A stretch of 64,000 nt of DNA from an uncultured Rickettsiales bacterium (GCA_900546225.1 URBZ01000005.1:1-64000); one strand, 5' to 3'; counted from the stretch's first letter, positions 43,887 through 51,820 are shown. Notes: generated from the sequence alone by a model not told the origin. Made by a program: numbers and translations.

Positions 43887-44958
43887 ATGTTGATACCAAA
43901 TGAAACTTTGACACAAATCCGCGACGACATTTCTGCCGTCAGGGGGTTTCTTTGACCCAGCCAAACTGGAATCTGAAATTGCAGAATTAAACGAACAGAC
44001 GAACAAGCCAGATTTATGGGACAATCCCGATGCGGCGCGCGCCCTGTTGCAAAAGAAATCATGGCTGGAAAAATCACTGTCTGAACTGAAAACACTGGAA
44101 ACTGATTATAATAATCTGGTCGACTTGTACGAAATGGCACCCGAAGACCCAGATGTTTTGGCCGCGATTGAAAAACTGGGCGATGCGGCACATCGTGCAA
44201 AGTTCATTACCCTGTTTCGCGAACCCGCCGACAATAATGGTGCTTTCTTGTTTATCCAAGCGGGGGCTGGCGGAACCGAGGCCCAAGATTGGGCGCAAAT
44301 GCTGTCGCGTATGTATGCACGTTGGGCGGAACGCCACGGATTTACGACCGAGGTTATCGAAGAACACGAAGGTGACACCGCCGGTATTAAAAACATTACT
44401 TATCGCATCAGCGGCGATCGCGCGTACGGTTGGCTGAAAAATGAAATTGGTGTACACCGTCTGGTTCGTATTTCACCATTTAACGCCAATGGCAAACGCC
44501 AGACCAGTTTCGCGTCTGTGGACGTGTGGCCGGACGTGGACGACAGTATTGAAATTGAAATCAACGACAAAGATTTGCGCATTGACACGTATCGTTCATC
44601 TGGTGCGGGTGGCCAACACGTAAACAAAACCGACAGTGCGGTTCGCATTACCCATATTCCAACGGGTATTGTCGTTACGTGCCAGAACGAGCGCAGCCAG
44701 TTTCAAAACAAAGATATGGCGATGAAGATGTTGCGTTCGCGCCTGTATGAATTGGAATTGCAAAAGCGTGCCGCCGAAGAAAATGCCGCCAAGGCCGCCC
44801 AGAAAAAGATTGAATGGGGCAGCCAGATTAGAAATTATGTCCTGTATCCGTACCAGTTGGTCAAAGATGTCCGCACCGGTGTTGAAAAAACGGATTCCGC
44901 CGCCGTGTTGGACGGGGATTTGGACGATTTTATGTTGGCCGCGTTGGCGCGCGACTAA
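43887..44958 (+). CDS. prfB: Peptide chain release factor 2, with programmed +1 frameshift
   Basis: RF2 releases peptides at UGA and UAA. Frame 1 runs from ATG 43887 for 22 codons to CTT, then in-frame TGA at 43953-43955; ribosomes shift +1 to read GAC and continue to 44958, giving 356 residues in total. The second part has the SPF recognition tripeptide (RLVRISPFNANGKRQTSF) and the catalytic GGQ (RSSGAGGQHVNKTDSAV). Reading only the long frame would give a false N-terminal truncation. The promoter is so close to the ATG that the mRNA is probably leaderless. Confidence 0.97.
43941..43956 (+). promoter_or_regulatory. RF2 recoding signal
   Basis: AGGGGG, 3 nt, CTT TGA C: a Shine-Dalgarno-like hexamer placed just before the slippery CTT and the poorly terminated UGAC. 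This is the classic autoregulatory site: low RF2 favours the +1 shift and more RF2. Confidence 0.95.
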
Positions 44959-44977
44959 GGCATTTATACCCCACCCC

Positions 44978-45005
44978 TTGACTTTTTCAAAAATTGACAT
45001 AAAAT
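44978..45005 (+). promoter_or_regulatory. Promoter of the kinase-fold gene
   Basis: TTGACT (44978-44983), 16 nt, TAAAAT (45000-45005). A second TTGACA lies at 44995-45000, so start-site choice is not certain. Confidence 0.55.
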
Positions 45006-45037
45006 ATATTTGACAACAATCCAAAAGGACAAAATAT

Positions 45038-45859
45038 ATGAACAAAAACAGTACTGTTCCGACATACTATTTTCAAGCAATTCGCAGTATAATCCCATAC
45101 GCGACAAAAATTGAACGTCCACGCGTTCCGGGCAATGGGTACTGCACTTTTATCGTCCAAGACGAAGAAAACAACAAATACATGTTCAAATTCAATGACT
45201 TTGACATGGTGTTCAAAAACATTCAGTTCAACAAAGTGTTGCGTAAAAATGGCATTTCTGTACCGAACTTGGAACAACATGTATACAAAGCGGCATGGAT
45301 GGAAACATACCAGATGATGCGCGGGCGCACATTGTACGAAAGCGTCAAAGACGGCCTGCCGAACAATATGGTTCACAATGTCTATCACGATATTATCGAA
45401 GATTTTATCAAAATGTCACAGATCGACATACGTGAATTGCCGAAAACCGAATTTGCAGAGATTCATCAGGTGACACAACACGATGTTGCCGCAAACACCA
45501 GCAAATTGGCCGCCCCGTTATTTGCCGGCGCGGTGCGTATAATGAACCACGGCAAGAAAGATGATTTAGGTCTGTATCACTGTGGCATTTCGCCAAAGAA
45601 CATTATCGTTACCCCAGACGGAAAATACGCTGGTCTGATTGATATGGACGATGTCGCAATCAGCAATAAAAACTATGCATTTGGCGTTATGGCCACCCAG
45701 TACGAACGCTTGGGCTATAATCCAAATGAACTGATTGATATGTACGAAGGTATTTCCGGCGAAGGACTGGATCACAAACACTTGGAACGCATCGGCAAAA
45801 TCAATGAATTTGGCCGTTGGGCAATGTGGAAAGCGGGCCTGCGTCAGAATCAAAAATAA
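45038..45859 (+). CDS. Kinase-fold (APH-like) protein without the catalytic Asp, 273 aa
   Basis: The C-terminal half resembles the aminoglycoside/choline phosphotransferase fold: LYHCGISPKNIIVTPDGKYA followed by GLIDMDDVAI matches the catalytic loop HGDxxPxNil and the metal-binding IDFxD. His181 and Asn188 are kept, but the position of the catalytic Asp is Gly183. The N-terminal strand has FKFND (Lys51) as a possible ATP-lysine. So it may be a pseudokinase, or use another residue. Substrate unknown. No signal peptide. The ribosome site is AAAAGGA. Confidence 0.65.
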   Translation: MNKNSTVPTYYFQAIRSIIPYATKIERPRVPGNGYCTFIVQDEENNKYMFKFNDFDMVFKNIQFNKVLRKNGISVPNLEQHVYKAAWMETYQMMRGRTLYESVKDGLPNNMVHNVYHDIIEDFIKMSQIDIRELPKTEFAEIHQVTQHDVAANTSKLAAPLFAGAVRIMNHGKKDDLGLYHCGISPKNIIVTPDGKYAGLIDMDDVAISNKNYAFGVMATQYERLGYNPNELIDMYEGISGEGLDHKHLERIGKINEFGRWAMWKAGLRQNQK

Positions 45860-45863
45860 GAAA

Positions 45864-45888
45864 ACAGCCACCAAATTGGCGGCTTGTT
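45864..45888. terminator. Probable bidirectional terminator
   Basis: AGCCACC-AAATT-GGCGGCT imperfect stem (one mismatch) with A-rich and T-rich flanks between two convergent genes. Confidence 0.55.
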
Positions 45889-45890
45889 TT

Positions 45891-46370
45891 TTATTCTGTT
45901 ATGACCGGTTGTTCGGTCATTTCCAGTTCGTCCAATGCGGCGTCCAGTTTGCGCAACGAACTGTTCTGACACCCGCGACCGCGCCATGTCATCAATTCTT
46001 CGCCTGTTTTCTGGTCAGCAATAGATACGTTAAAGTTCCACCACCAGAATCCATTCAGCGGACACCAAAACGGATTGAATGTCTCGCGACGTTCAGTAAC
46101 ACGCACAATATACCGCGCATCAGATGGAACTTCATCTTTATCAATCGCGATATCGTATGCATCACCAGAATAGTCATTTGATGTTTTCGTTCGGCCAACA
46201 ACAACGTGATAACCGCGCGATTCCATTCGTTCCTTGATACTGCGTTTCATTGCATAACCACCCCGCGTGGCGTAAACGGTCTGATTCACGTCCAGCGTGT
46301 TTGGTTTGATGTACATGCTGTTGCATGCGGCCAATGCGAATGGCAACATAAAAATTGCAAAACGTTTCAT
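45891..46370 (-). CDS. Lipoprotein, 159 aa
   Basis: Not recognised. The signal MKRFAIFMLPFALAAC has a good lipobox (LAAC). The mature part contains a DxxYDIAIDKDEVPSDARYI region and an aromatic cluster (FNPFWCPLNGFWWWNFNVSI) with a Trp-Trp-Trp run, then TGEELMTWRGRGCQ. It looks like a periplasmic beta-rich domain attached to the outer membrane. I chose the ATG at 46370; the longer frame upstream crosses the tRNA region. It could be cotranscribed behind the tRNA-Arg. Confidence 0.78.
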   Translation of the reverse strand: MKRFAIFMLPFALAACNSMYIKPNTLDVNQTVYATRGGYAMKRSIKERMESRGYHVVVGRTKTSNDYSGDAYDIAIDKDEVPSDARYIVRVTERRETFNPFWCPLNGFWWWNFNVSIADQKTGEELMTWRGRGCQNSSLRKLDAALDELEMTEQPVITE

Positions 46371-46400
46371 ATGCAAAGTCCCCCTTTCGGGTGGTATTTC

Positions 46401-46477
46401 TGGCGCACCCGGCGCGATTCGAACGCGCAATCCCCGCCTTCGGAGGGCGATGCTCTATCCAGTTGAGCCACGGGTGC
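46401..46477 (-). tRNA. tRNA-Arg (anticodon CCG)
   Basis: 77 nt with encoded CCA. Acceptor GCACCCG/CGGGTGC, discriminator G, anticodon loop CTCCGAA giving CCG (reads CGG), T arm GCGCG-TTCGAAT-CGCGC. Confidence 0.95.
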
Positions 46478-46488
46478 ATTTGCGCACT

Positions 46489-46516
46489 ATTATAAATATT
46501 TATCAGTAAATTGCAA
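46489..46516 (-). promoter_or_regulatory. tRNA-Arg promoter
   Basis: Minus strand TTGCAA (46516-46511), 16 nt, TATAAT (46494-46489), 11 nt before the tRNA. Confidence 0.75.
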
Positions 46517-46559
46517 GGTGGTTATGTTTTATTGAATACCAACCGCATTTAGGCAAACT

Positions 46560-46625
46560 GCATTGTGCCATTCGGCGCACTTATTATTTTCACTGGATTG
46601 CTTCGTTTCACTCGCAATGACAATG
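46560..46625. repeat. REP-like unit shared with the left end
   Basis: GCCATTCGGCGCA and CTTATTA here also occur at 270-292; GGATTGCTTCG, TTTCACTCGCAATGACA follows, a member of the GGATTGC...CGCAATGACA palindrome family. The 200-base gap to the rubrerythrin gene holds no gene. Confidence 0.55.
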
Positions 46626-46677
46626 TTTCTGGAACGTGATAATCTTCCGCGCTTTGCGCCACCCGATTTAGTGGAAT

Positions 46678-46702
46678 AAAAAACGCCCAAACGGGCGTTT
46701 TT
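46678..46702 (-). terminator. Rubrerythrin terminator
   Basis: ACGCCC-GTTT-GGGCGT with flanking T-run on the minus strand; same sequence type as at 12496. Confidence 0.92.
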
Positions 46703-47331
46703 TATTCATCAATGTTTGTGTATTCACAGAACCCTTCGTTCGTGTCACAGCGGGAAATCGTACCCTCGCTGATGAAATAGCCCTGTGGGTGCAAACACGC
46801 TGGGCAAACCTTTGGTGCCTCTGTGCCAATGTGCCACATACCACAGTTTGTGCAACGCCACATAACAATATGATCTTGCTTGAACAATGTGCCGTTTTCA
46901 ATCGCGTCAATCAATGCACGATAGCGGGATTCGTGATAACGTTCCGCATAACCGATGTTTTTCAAGACATCTGCGATTGCTGGAAAACCTTCTTGGGCCG
47001 CGATTTGCGCAAATTTTGGGTACATGTTGGTGTTTTCTTCGTGTTCACCAAATGCTGCCGCCTGCAAATTTTCCAATGTTGTGCCGATTTTACCAGCCGG
47101 GAAAGATGCTGTGATTTCCAAATCGCCCCCTTCCAAGAACTTGAACAAACGAGATGCGTGTTCGCGTTCCTGTTCGGCCGTTTCCAAGAAAATCTTGCCG
47201 ATTGCCTGATACCCCTCATCTTTGGCCTTGGACGCAAAGAATGAATAGCGATTACGTGCCTGTGATTCACCCGCGAACGCAATCAACAGGTTCTTTTCTG
47301 TTTGTGTACCTTTTAATGATACTTGTGCCAT
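46702..47331 (-). CDS. rbr: Rubrerythrin
   Basis: Di-iron peroxidase that removes H2O2 in anaerobes and microaerophiles. 209 residues: an N-terminal ferritin-like four-helix bundle with iron ligands in AGESQARNRYSFFASKA, ETAEQEREHASRLF, GEHEENTNMYPKFA and GYAERYHESRYRAL, and a C-terminal rubredoxin-like domain with WRCTNCGMWH and CPACLHPQGYF. Usual length is about 190-200; this copy has a short extra tail with two Cys. The ribosome site is AAGGAGAAAG. Confidence 0.96.
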   Translation of the reverse strand: MAQVSLKGTQTEKNLLIAFAGESQARNRYSFFASKAKDEGYQAIGKIFLETAEQEREHASRLFKFLEGGDLEITASFPAGKIGTTLENLQAAAFGEHEENTNMYPKFAQIAAQEGFPAIADVLKNIGYAERYHESRYRALIDAIENGTLFKQDHIVMWRCTNCGMWHIGTEAPKVCPACLHPQGYFISEGTISRCDTNEGFCEYTNIDE

Positions 47332-47418
47332 GTTTGCTTTCTCCTTTTTACTTTCATTTTTGACACTTGGATTTTACCAGAAAAAAAGATAAAAGCAAAC
47401 AAATCACAAAAAGCGCAA

Positions 47419-47907
47419 TTATTTGGACTTTTGGGCGGTTTTCTGGCACGCGACCGAATGAATCAAATCCATATATTCGTCGTACAGACGGATTCCCAAG
47501 AACGCGCGCGCATCGGCAATATTGCGACCATAAGACCAATATGTGCCGTGGTCTGTGGTGTATTTGGCAACAACGCTGTCGAAACACGGTTTTAATGGGC
47601 CATAACAGTTAAATGTCAACAAACTGGCCTCGTAATATTCAAAGAATGTCTTTTCCTGATGTGGCAGGCGCGCACCAATAATCAAATCCTTGCCACGGAC
47701 ATTTTGCACATTGTAATCGCATGGTGTCTGGACACGCCACAGACCGCCAATAAATTCAACCTGTGCGGGATTTAATGTTTTCAGTGGCACTGTTGTGTAA
47801 TCTGGGCGATGCGCAACCGCGCCATTCAGGCACGCGGTTGAATACGCATAAATCTTGTCGTCATTTGTCTGAAACGCTGTCGCCAGCGGATTTCTGTATA
47901 TTTTCAT
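47419..47907 (-). CDS. Hypothetical protein, 162 aa, coupled to obgE
   Basis: Not recognised. It starts inside the end of obgE (47 nt overlap) after GGAG, so it is translated from the same mRNA. No signal peptide. It contains five scattered Cys, several aromatic residues and GTYWSYGRNIADARAF, and ends in a basic run. The overlap with an essential GTPase gene suggests cotranscription; a functional link is unproven. Confidence 0.7.
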   Translation of the reverse strand: MKIYRNPLATAFQTNDDKIYAYSTACLNGAVAHRPDYTTVPLKTLNPAQVEFIGGLWRVQTPCDYNVQNVRGKDLIIGARLPHQEKTFFEYYEASLLTFNCYGPLKPCFDSVVAKYTTDHGTYWSYGRNIADARAFLGIRLYDEYMDLIHSVACQKTAQKSK

Positions 47908-48913
47908 GTTCTGTTATCTCCAAAAATTTCTTTTCAATCGCAGAAATCAATTCATGAATGCCCAGCATACCGGCGGCACTGATGGTTATGATTTCTGGTT
48001 TCTTTTTGCGTCCAAACGATTTCTTGAAATCGGCCAAGCGCGCCTTTAATTCATCTGCGTCAATGGCATCGATTTTATTGATAATGACCATTTCCGGTTT
48101 GTGCACCAATCCGCCACCGTACGAATCCATTTCATAGCGAATTGCCGCATAACGCGCCGCCCAATCTGGTTCTGTGCCGTCAATGACGTGCAGAATCATT
48201 TTCGTGCGTTCGGCATGTCCCAAAAAGCGATCACCCAAACCAACGCCAGTGTGCGCCCCCTCAATCAACCCGGGCAGATCAACCAGCACATATTCGTGAT
48301 TGTGCGCATACATTACACCCAGTTGCGGATTCAGTGTTGTAAATGGGTAATTTGCAATCTTTGGCCGTGCCGATGTTACCGCCGACAACAGTGTTGATTT
48401 ACCCGCATTTGGAAAACCAACCAGACCAATATCTGCAATCAGTTTCAGGCGTAAAACAACCGTACGTGATTCCCCAGGCAGACCATCATTTGCCTGACGC
48501 GGGGCGCGGTTTGTCGGGCTTTTGAAATGCAGGTTGCCCCACCCGCCATTACCACCACGTGCCGCGCGATATTCAATACCATCGGCGGACAGGTCGGCGT
48601 ATTCGATTTCTTCGTTTTCAGACAAAATGACCGTACCCGTTGGCACAGGCAAAACCAATGTTTCACCCGACGCGCCCGTACGCATTTTGCCCATACCGTT
48701 TTCACCACGACCGGCGGCAAAATTCGTCTTGTACCGATAATCAATCAGTGTGTTCACATTTGGTACGGCACGAAAGACAATATCGCCACCACGGCCGCCA
48801 TCGCCACCGTTTGGGCCACCAAATTCGATATACTTCTCACGACGGAAACTGGCACTGCCGTTGCCCCCGTCTCCTGCTTTGATTGTAATTTTTGCCTTGT
48901 CCAAGAACTTCAT
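47861..48913 (-). CDS. obgE: GTPase Obg/CgtA
   Basis: Essential GTPase in 50S assembly and stress signalling. 350 residues: the glycine-rich Obg domain (residues 1-158, KAGDGGNGSASFRREKYIEF, GGPNGGDGGRGGDIVF), then G1 GFPNAGKSTLLSAV near 166, G2 FTTLNPQLG, G3 DLPGLIEGAH, G4 NKID, G5 SAAG. The start at 48913 is preceded by an AGGAT site. Minus-strand neighbour of the tmRNA gene. Confidence 0.97.
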   Translation of the reverse strand: MKFLDKAKITIKAGDGGNGSASFRREKYIEFGGPNGGDGGRGGDIVFRAVPNVNTLIDYRYKTNFAAGRGENGMGKMRTGASGETLVLPVPTGTVILSENEEIEYADLSADGIEYRAARGGNGGWGNLHFKSPTNRAPRQANDGLPGESRTVVLRLKLIADIGLVGFPNAGKSTLLSAVTSARPKIANYPFTTLNPQLGVMYAHNHEYVLVDLPGLIEGAHTGVGLGDRFLGHAERTKMILHVIDGTEPDWAARYAAIRYEMDSYGGGLVHKPEMVIINKIDAIDADELKARLADFKKSFGRKKKPEIITISAAGMLGIHELISAIEKKFLEITEHENIQKSAGDSVSDK

Positions 48914-48949
48914 TTTTAATCCTGTTTTCCGTGATTATAACTTAAAAAC

Positions 48950-48978
48950 TTGCAATTTCCACCGTAAATATTTATAAT
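48950..48978 (+). promoter_or_regulatory. tmRNA promoter
   Basis: TTGCAA (48950-48955), 17 nt, TATAAT (48973-48978). It lies just before the acceptor piece, as expected if the permuted gene is transcribed from acceptor through intervening segment to coding piece. Confidence 0.75.
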
Positions 48979-48984
48979 ACACAC

Positions 48985-49064
48985 GTCGCGCAAGCGATGA
49001 TGATTCTGAAATCTTTGTGGAATAGACGTTTTGGACTGGGGGGCGGTACCCCACAGCTCCACCA
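48985..49064 (+). ncRNA. ssrA: tmRNA acceptor piece (permuted ssrA)
   Basis: Carries the 3' half of the tRNA-like domain. T-stem TGGGG/CCCCA (49037-49041, 49049-49053) with loop GGCGGTA, acceptor strand CAGCTCC (49054-49060) that pairs with GGGGCTG at 49195-49201, one G-T wobble included, then A and encoded CCA (49062-49064). AATCTTT at 49010-49016 complements AAAGATT at 49231-49237 of the coding piece (P2-like helix). The 5' end is inferred from the promoter. The T-loop is not the canonical TTCRANY. Confidence 0.8.
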
Positions 49065-49194
49065 ATTTTTTCCCCTCCACAGGAGGGGTGCCAAGTGAAA
49101 CGCGGCAGGGAGGGTTCCCACCACTTGGCAACAAGAACCCTCCCCGTCTTGAACGCAATGCGTTCAATCCACCCCTCCACAGAGGGGAATTTAT
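49065..49194 (+). repeat. Dispersed repeat filling the tmRNA intervening segment
   Basis: Inverted repeats dominate: CCCCTCCACAGGAGGGG (49072-49088), TGCCAAGTG with CACTTGGCA, GGGAGGGTTC with GAACCCTCCC, the palindrome TTGAACGCA/TGCGTTCAA and CCCCTCCACAGAGGGG (49172-49187). The CTCCACAGGAG core is shared with 4-88 and 998-1093. It would fold independently between the two RNA pieces. Confidence 0.7.
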
Positions 49195-49380
49195 GGGGCT
49201 GACATAGTTTCGACAGGCGCAGTAAAGACAAAAGATTGAATCCGACATGGCGTCGTTAAAAGCCAATTAAAAACTGAATGGCGATAGAATCGCTGCGAAC
49301 GACAATGTTCGCCTTGCAATGGCTGCCTAATATGGCATCGGATATGATTGGCGATTGTTGATTGTATCCATTTCGCTTAT
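49195..49380 (+). ncRNA. ssrA: tmRNA coding piece (permuted ssrA)
   Basis: Begins GGGGCTGACATAGTTTCGAC, the conserved 5' end of the tRNA-like domain. The tag frame is GCG AAC GAC AAT GTT CGC CTT GCA ATG GCT GCC TAA (49295-49330), encoding ANDNVRLAMAA; the preceding codon is GCT, so the tag may start AANDN. Alphaproteobacterial tags start (A)ANDN and end AA. The 3' end is not defined by sequence; pseudoknot-like GTCGGGT...ACCCGAC at 49391-49418 could still belong to it. Confidence 0.85.
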
Positions 49381-49390
49381 TGCGGGGTCG

Positions 49391-49418
49391 GTCGGGTACC
49401 TGGCACCAGAAACCCGAC
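49391..49418 (+). terminator. Hairpin after the tmRNA coding piece
   Basis: GTCGGGT-AC-CTGG-CA-CCAG-A-ACCCGAC is a two-part stem followed by ATTGATAAATTTTAA. Either the tmRNA terminator or its last structural element. Confidence 0.5.
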
Positions 49419-49455
49419 ATTGATAAATTTTAATACAAGGGAAAAAGGCAGAAAA

Positions 49456-49686
49456 ATGTTTGGAAAAGTTAAAAAAGTATTCTTTACCAGCATGTTTGGT
49501 ATTTTGTACGTATCATTCATGGCACAAATCGTTTATGTTTTGGGCTGGGCACAGGGTATTGAAACCAAATTGTTCTATATGGGCATGTTGGCGTTGGAAT
49601 GGTTGATTTTGATTGCGGCACGTTATTTGTCAAAACGTTCCAGCAACACCGCACAATACAACGGTTTTAACGGTCGTCGCCGCTAA
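49456..49686 (+). CDS. Small membrane protein, 76 aa
   Basis: Not recognised. Two hydrophobic segments (FFTSMFGILYVSFMAQIVYVL and LFYMGMLALEWLILIAARYL) separated by a short loop form a helical hairpin, with basic ends (GKVKKV and GRRR) inside. The ATG at 49456 follows AAGGCAG. It has a strong terminator. It may be read from the tmRNA promoter or from one inside 49,400-49,450. Confidence 0.65.
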   Translation: MFGKVKKVFFTSMFGILYVSFMAQIVYVLGWAQGIETKLFYMGMLALEWLILIAARYLSKRSSNTAQYNGFNGRRR

Positions 49687-49707
49687 ATCTGTGACGGTTG
49701 ATAATTG

Positions 49708-49735
49708 AAATCCCCTGATTTTTTCAGGGGATTTT
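49708..49735 (+). terminator. Terminator of the small membrane protein gene
   Basis: TCCCCTGA-TTTTT-TCAGGGGA with flanking A and T tracts. Confidence 0.92.
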
Positions 49736-49743
49736 TATTGCCC

Positions 49744-49773
49744 TTGAATTATTATAAAAATATCTTATATTTA
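49744..49773 (+). promoter_or_regulatory. Leaderless promoter of the lon-like gene
   Basis: TTGAAT (49744-49749), 16 nt, TATATT (49766-49771), or TATTTA two bases later, 7-9 nt before the ATG at 49781. No ribosome site. Confidence 0.6.
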
Positions 49774-49780
49774 TTGCGCT

Positions 49781-51538
49781 ATGAAAGAATTTATTTTACC
49801 CGTTCGTGATTTGGTTGTTCACCCCGATAATACCGTACCGGTGTACGTTGACAACCCCCAGTCCATCGCTTGTATAGAGGCCGCCGCCGCATCTGGTGGG
49901 CGCATTGTCTTAGTGCCCCAGCATTCGTGGTCATATCCCGCCGCACCCGAAGATATTTATGACGTCGGCACGCTTGGCGATATTGCGCATGTCTTGCGCA
50001 TGCCAGATGGGTCGGCGCACGTTATTATTTTGACCACACATGCCGTGAATTTGACCGATATTATGGTATCAGACGGTCTGTTTACGGCCGACGTCACACC
50101 GATTATTGTTGCAAATGATGAACGCGACGAACAAACAATCGCCCTGCGTGATAAAATTGCCGAAAATATGCAGCAACTGTCCGGTGTGCGCAAGTTCAAG
50201 GCCGATCGTCTGCGTGGTCTGATGCAGAATTACCCATTGGCAGCATTTATTGATGGCGTGATTCAGATGGCGGGGCTGGAACCCGACGTGGCAATTCGTA
50301 TTTTGCGCACAACCAGTTGGCACGACAAACTGGTAATCTTGCTGGAACAAATAAACCTGATTATGGCAACGGCCAAAATCGAGGATTCCATCAATCGCCG
50401 TATTCAGCAACAGATGGAACGCGGCCGTCGCGAGGCGATTTTGCAGGAAAAGATGCGCGCAATTCAGCACGAAATGGGCGAAGACAGTGATGAGGTTGAT
50501 TCTGAAAATATGCGCAAGCGTATTGAAAAAGCCCCTCTGCCCGCGGACGTGCGTGAAAAGGCGATGACAGAATGGAAACGCATGCGTTCTTTTGCGCCGA
50601 TGTCCAATGATGGTGCGTTGTTAAAGTCATACTTGGACGAATTGTTGTCCATGCCATGGGGCAAATCCGACAAATCTGAAATCGATCTGAATGTGGCACG
50701 TGGCGTGTTGGACAGTGAACATTCCGGCATGCAGTCGGTCAAAGAGCGCATCTTGGAACACATTGCCGTTATGAAAAAGACCGGTGGTAATCAGGGCAGT
50801 ATTTTGTGTTTTGTTGGCGCACCTGGGGTTGGCAAAACATCGTTGGCAAAATCCATTGCAACCGCGTTGGGACGCAAATATCACCGTATTTCACTGGGCG
50901 GTGTTTCGGACGAGGCACATTTCCGCGGTCATCGCAAGACGTACATTGGCGCACAGACCGGCCGCATTATGGACGCACTGAAACGGTGCAAGGCGAACAA
51001 TCCCGTGATTGTATTGGACGAAATCGACAAGATGGGGCGTGATTGGCGCGGCGATCCGGAATCTGCGTTGTTGGAAATCCTTGACCCAGAACAAAACAAG
51101 ACATTCCGCGATCATTATTTAGAGGTTGACTTTGACCTGTCCAACGTGTTGTTCATCGCAACCGCGAACAGTTTGAATATGTCGGCGGCATTAAAAGATC
51201 GTATGGAAATTATTGAAATTCCAGGGTACAGCGAAGATGAAAAGGTTCGCATTGCGCGTGAACATCTGATTGCGCGTGCGGCGCATGATACGGGCTGGAA
51301 TCCGGACAACATCGTGATTTCTGATGATGCGTTGCGGCATATTATTCACGATTACACATCTGAACAAGGGGTGCGTGAATTACAGCGTGAACTGACCGCG
51401 ATTTTGCGTCGCGAATTGTTGCTGAATAATTGCGAAGATGCCAAGACAGAATTTACGATTGCAAAAATCGACGAACTGTTGGCGGCGCACAAATCTGCAA
51501 TTATGGCAAAGCGTATTGGCTTTGGCGCGCGGGCATAA
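49781..51538 (+). CDS. Lon-like AAA+ protein lacking the protease domain
   Basis: 585 residues align with Lon from the N domain through the AAA+ module: LPVRDLVVHPDNTVPVYVDN, the helical linker QEKMRAIQHEMGEDSDE, Walker A FVGAPGVGKTSLAKSIA near residue 347, GGVSDEAHFRGHRKTYIGA, Walker B PVIVLDEIDKM, DPESALLEILDPEQN, and sensor-2 EQGVRELQRELTAI. Lon is normally about 780-810 residues and ends in a Ser-Lys protease domain; here the frame ends after AKRIGFGARA, just where that domain should begin. No protease sequence follows in any frame. It probably acts as an unfoldase or regulator, or has a separate protease elsewhere. Confidence 0.9.
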   Translation: MKEFILPVRDLVVHPDNTVPVYVDNPQSIACIEAAAASGGRIVLVPQHSWSYPAAPEDIYDVGTLGDIAHVLRMPDGSAHVIILTTHAVNLTDIMVSDGLFTADVTPIIVANDERDEQTIALRDKIAENMQQLSGVRKFKADRLRGLMQNYPLAAFIDGVIQMAGLEPDVAIRILRTTSWHDKLVILLEQINLIMATAKIEDSINRRIQQQMERGRREAILQEKMRAIQHEMGEDSDEVDSENMRKRIEKAPLPADVREKAMTEWKRMRSFAPMSNDGALLKSYLDELLSMPWGKSDKSEIDLNVARGVLDSEHSGMQSVKERILEHIAVMKKTGGNQGSILCFVGAPGVGKTSLAKSIATALGRKYHRISLGGVSDEAHFRGHRKTYIGAQTGRIMDALKRCKANNPVIVLDEIDKMGRDWRGDPESALLEILDPEQNKTFRDHYLEVDFDLSNVLFIATANSLNMSAALKDRMEIIEIPGYSEDEKVRIAREHLIARAAHDTGWNPDNIVISDDALRHIIHDYTSEQGVRELQRELTAILRRELLLNNCEDAKTEFTIAKIDELLAAHKSAIMAKRIGFGARA

Positions 51539-51556
51539 ACAGCAAAAGATACAGTT

Positions 51557-51820
51557 ATGGATTTAACAGAACAATATTCTATTTGCAAAAACCTGCGCCG
51601 TTCCGATGTGACAGTGCATTGCGTGCGGTCGTCTGACAATAATGTATATCGGGTCACCGCGGGCGTACACGAATTGGTTTGCGTTCACCCATTGGAACGA
51701 CGCAGCCACGCATTGGTGTACGCGCGAAACACACAAAACAATACCAGCGATATGCATAATGGGTTGTTTGCACGCATAGTTTTGCGTATAATTCAAAATA
51801 AAGTAACAAAGGCACGGTAA
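51557..51820 (+). CDS. Hypothetical protein, 87 aa
   Basis: Not recognised. It fits between the lon-like gene (18 nt before) and tsaB (1 nt after), which supports its being real. The product has Cys near residues 10, 22 and 42 and a basic C-terminus, with no signal peptide. It does not resemble the Lon protease domain. The ribosome site is weak. Confidence 0.55.
   Translation: MDLTEQYSICKNLRRSDVTVHCVRSSDNNVYRVTAGVHELVCVHPLERRSHALVYARNTQNNTSDMHNGLFARIVLRIIQNKVTKAR

Noticed and set aside
43953..43955. In-frame TGA early in prfB, as in a pseudogene
   Set aside because: It is the conserved RF2 recoding site: AGGGGG, CTT, TGA C, with the rest of the frame intact in +1.
51557..51820. Detached Lon protease domain after the truncated lon-like gene
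   Set aside because: The 87-residue frame lacks the Ser-Lys motifs and is much too short.
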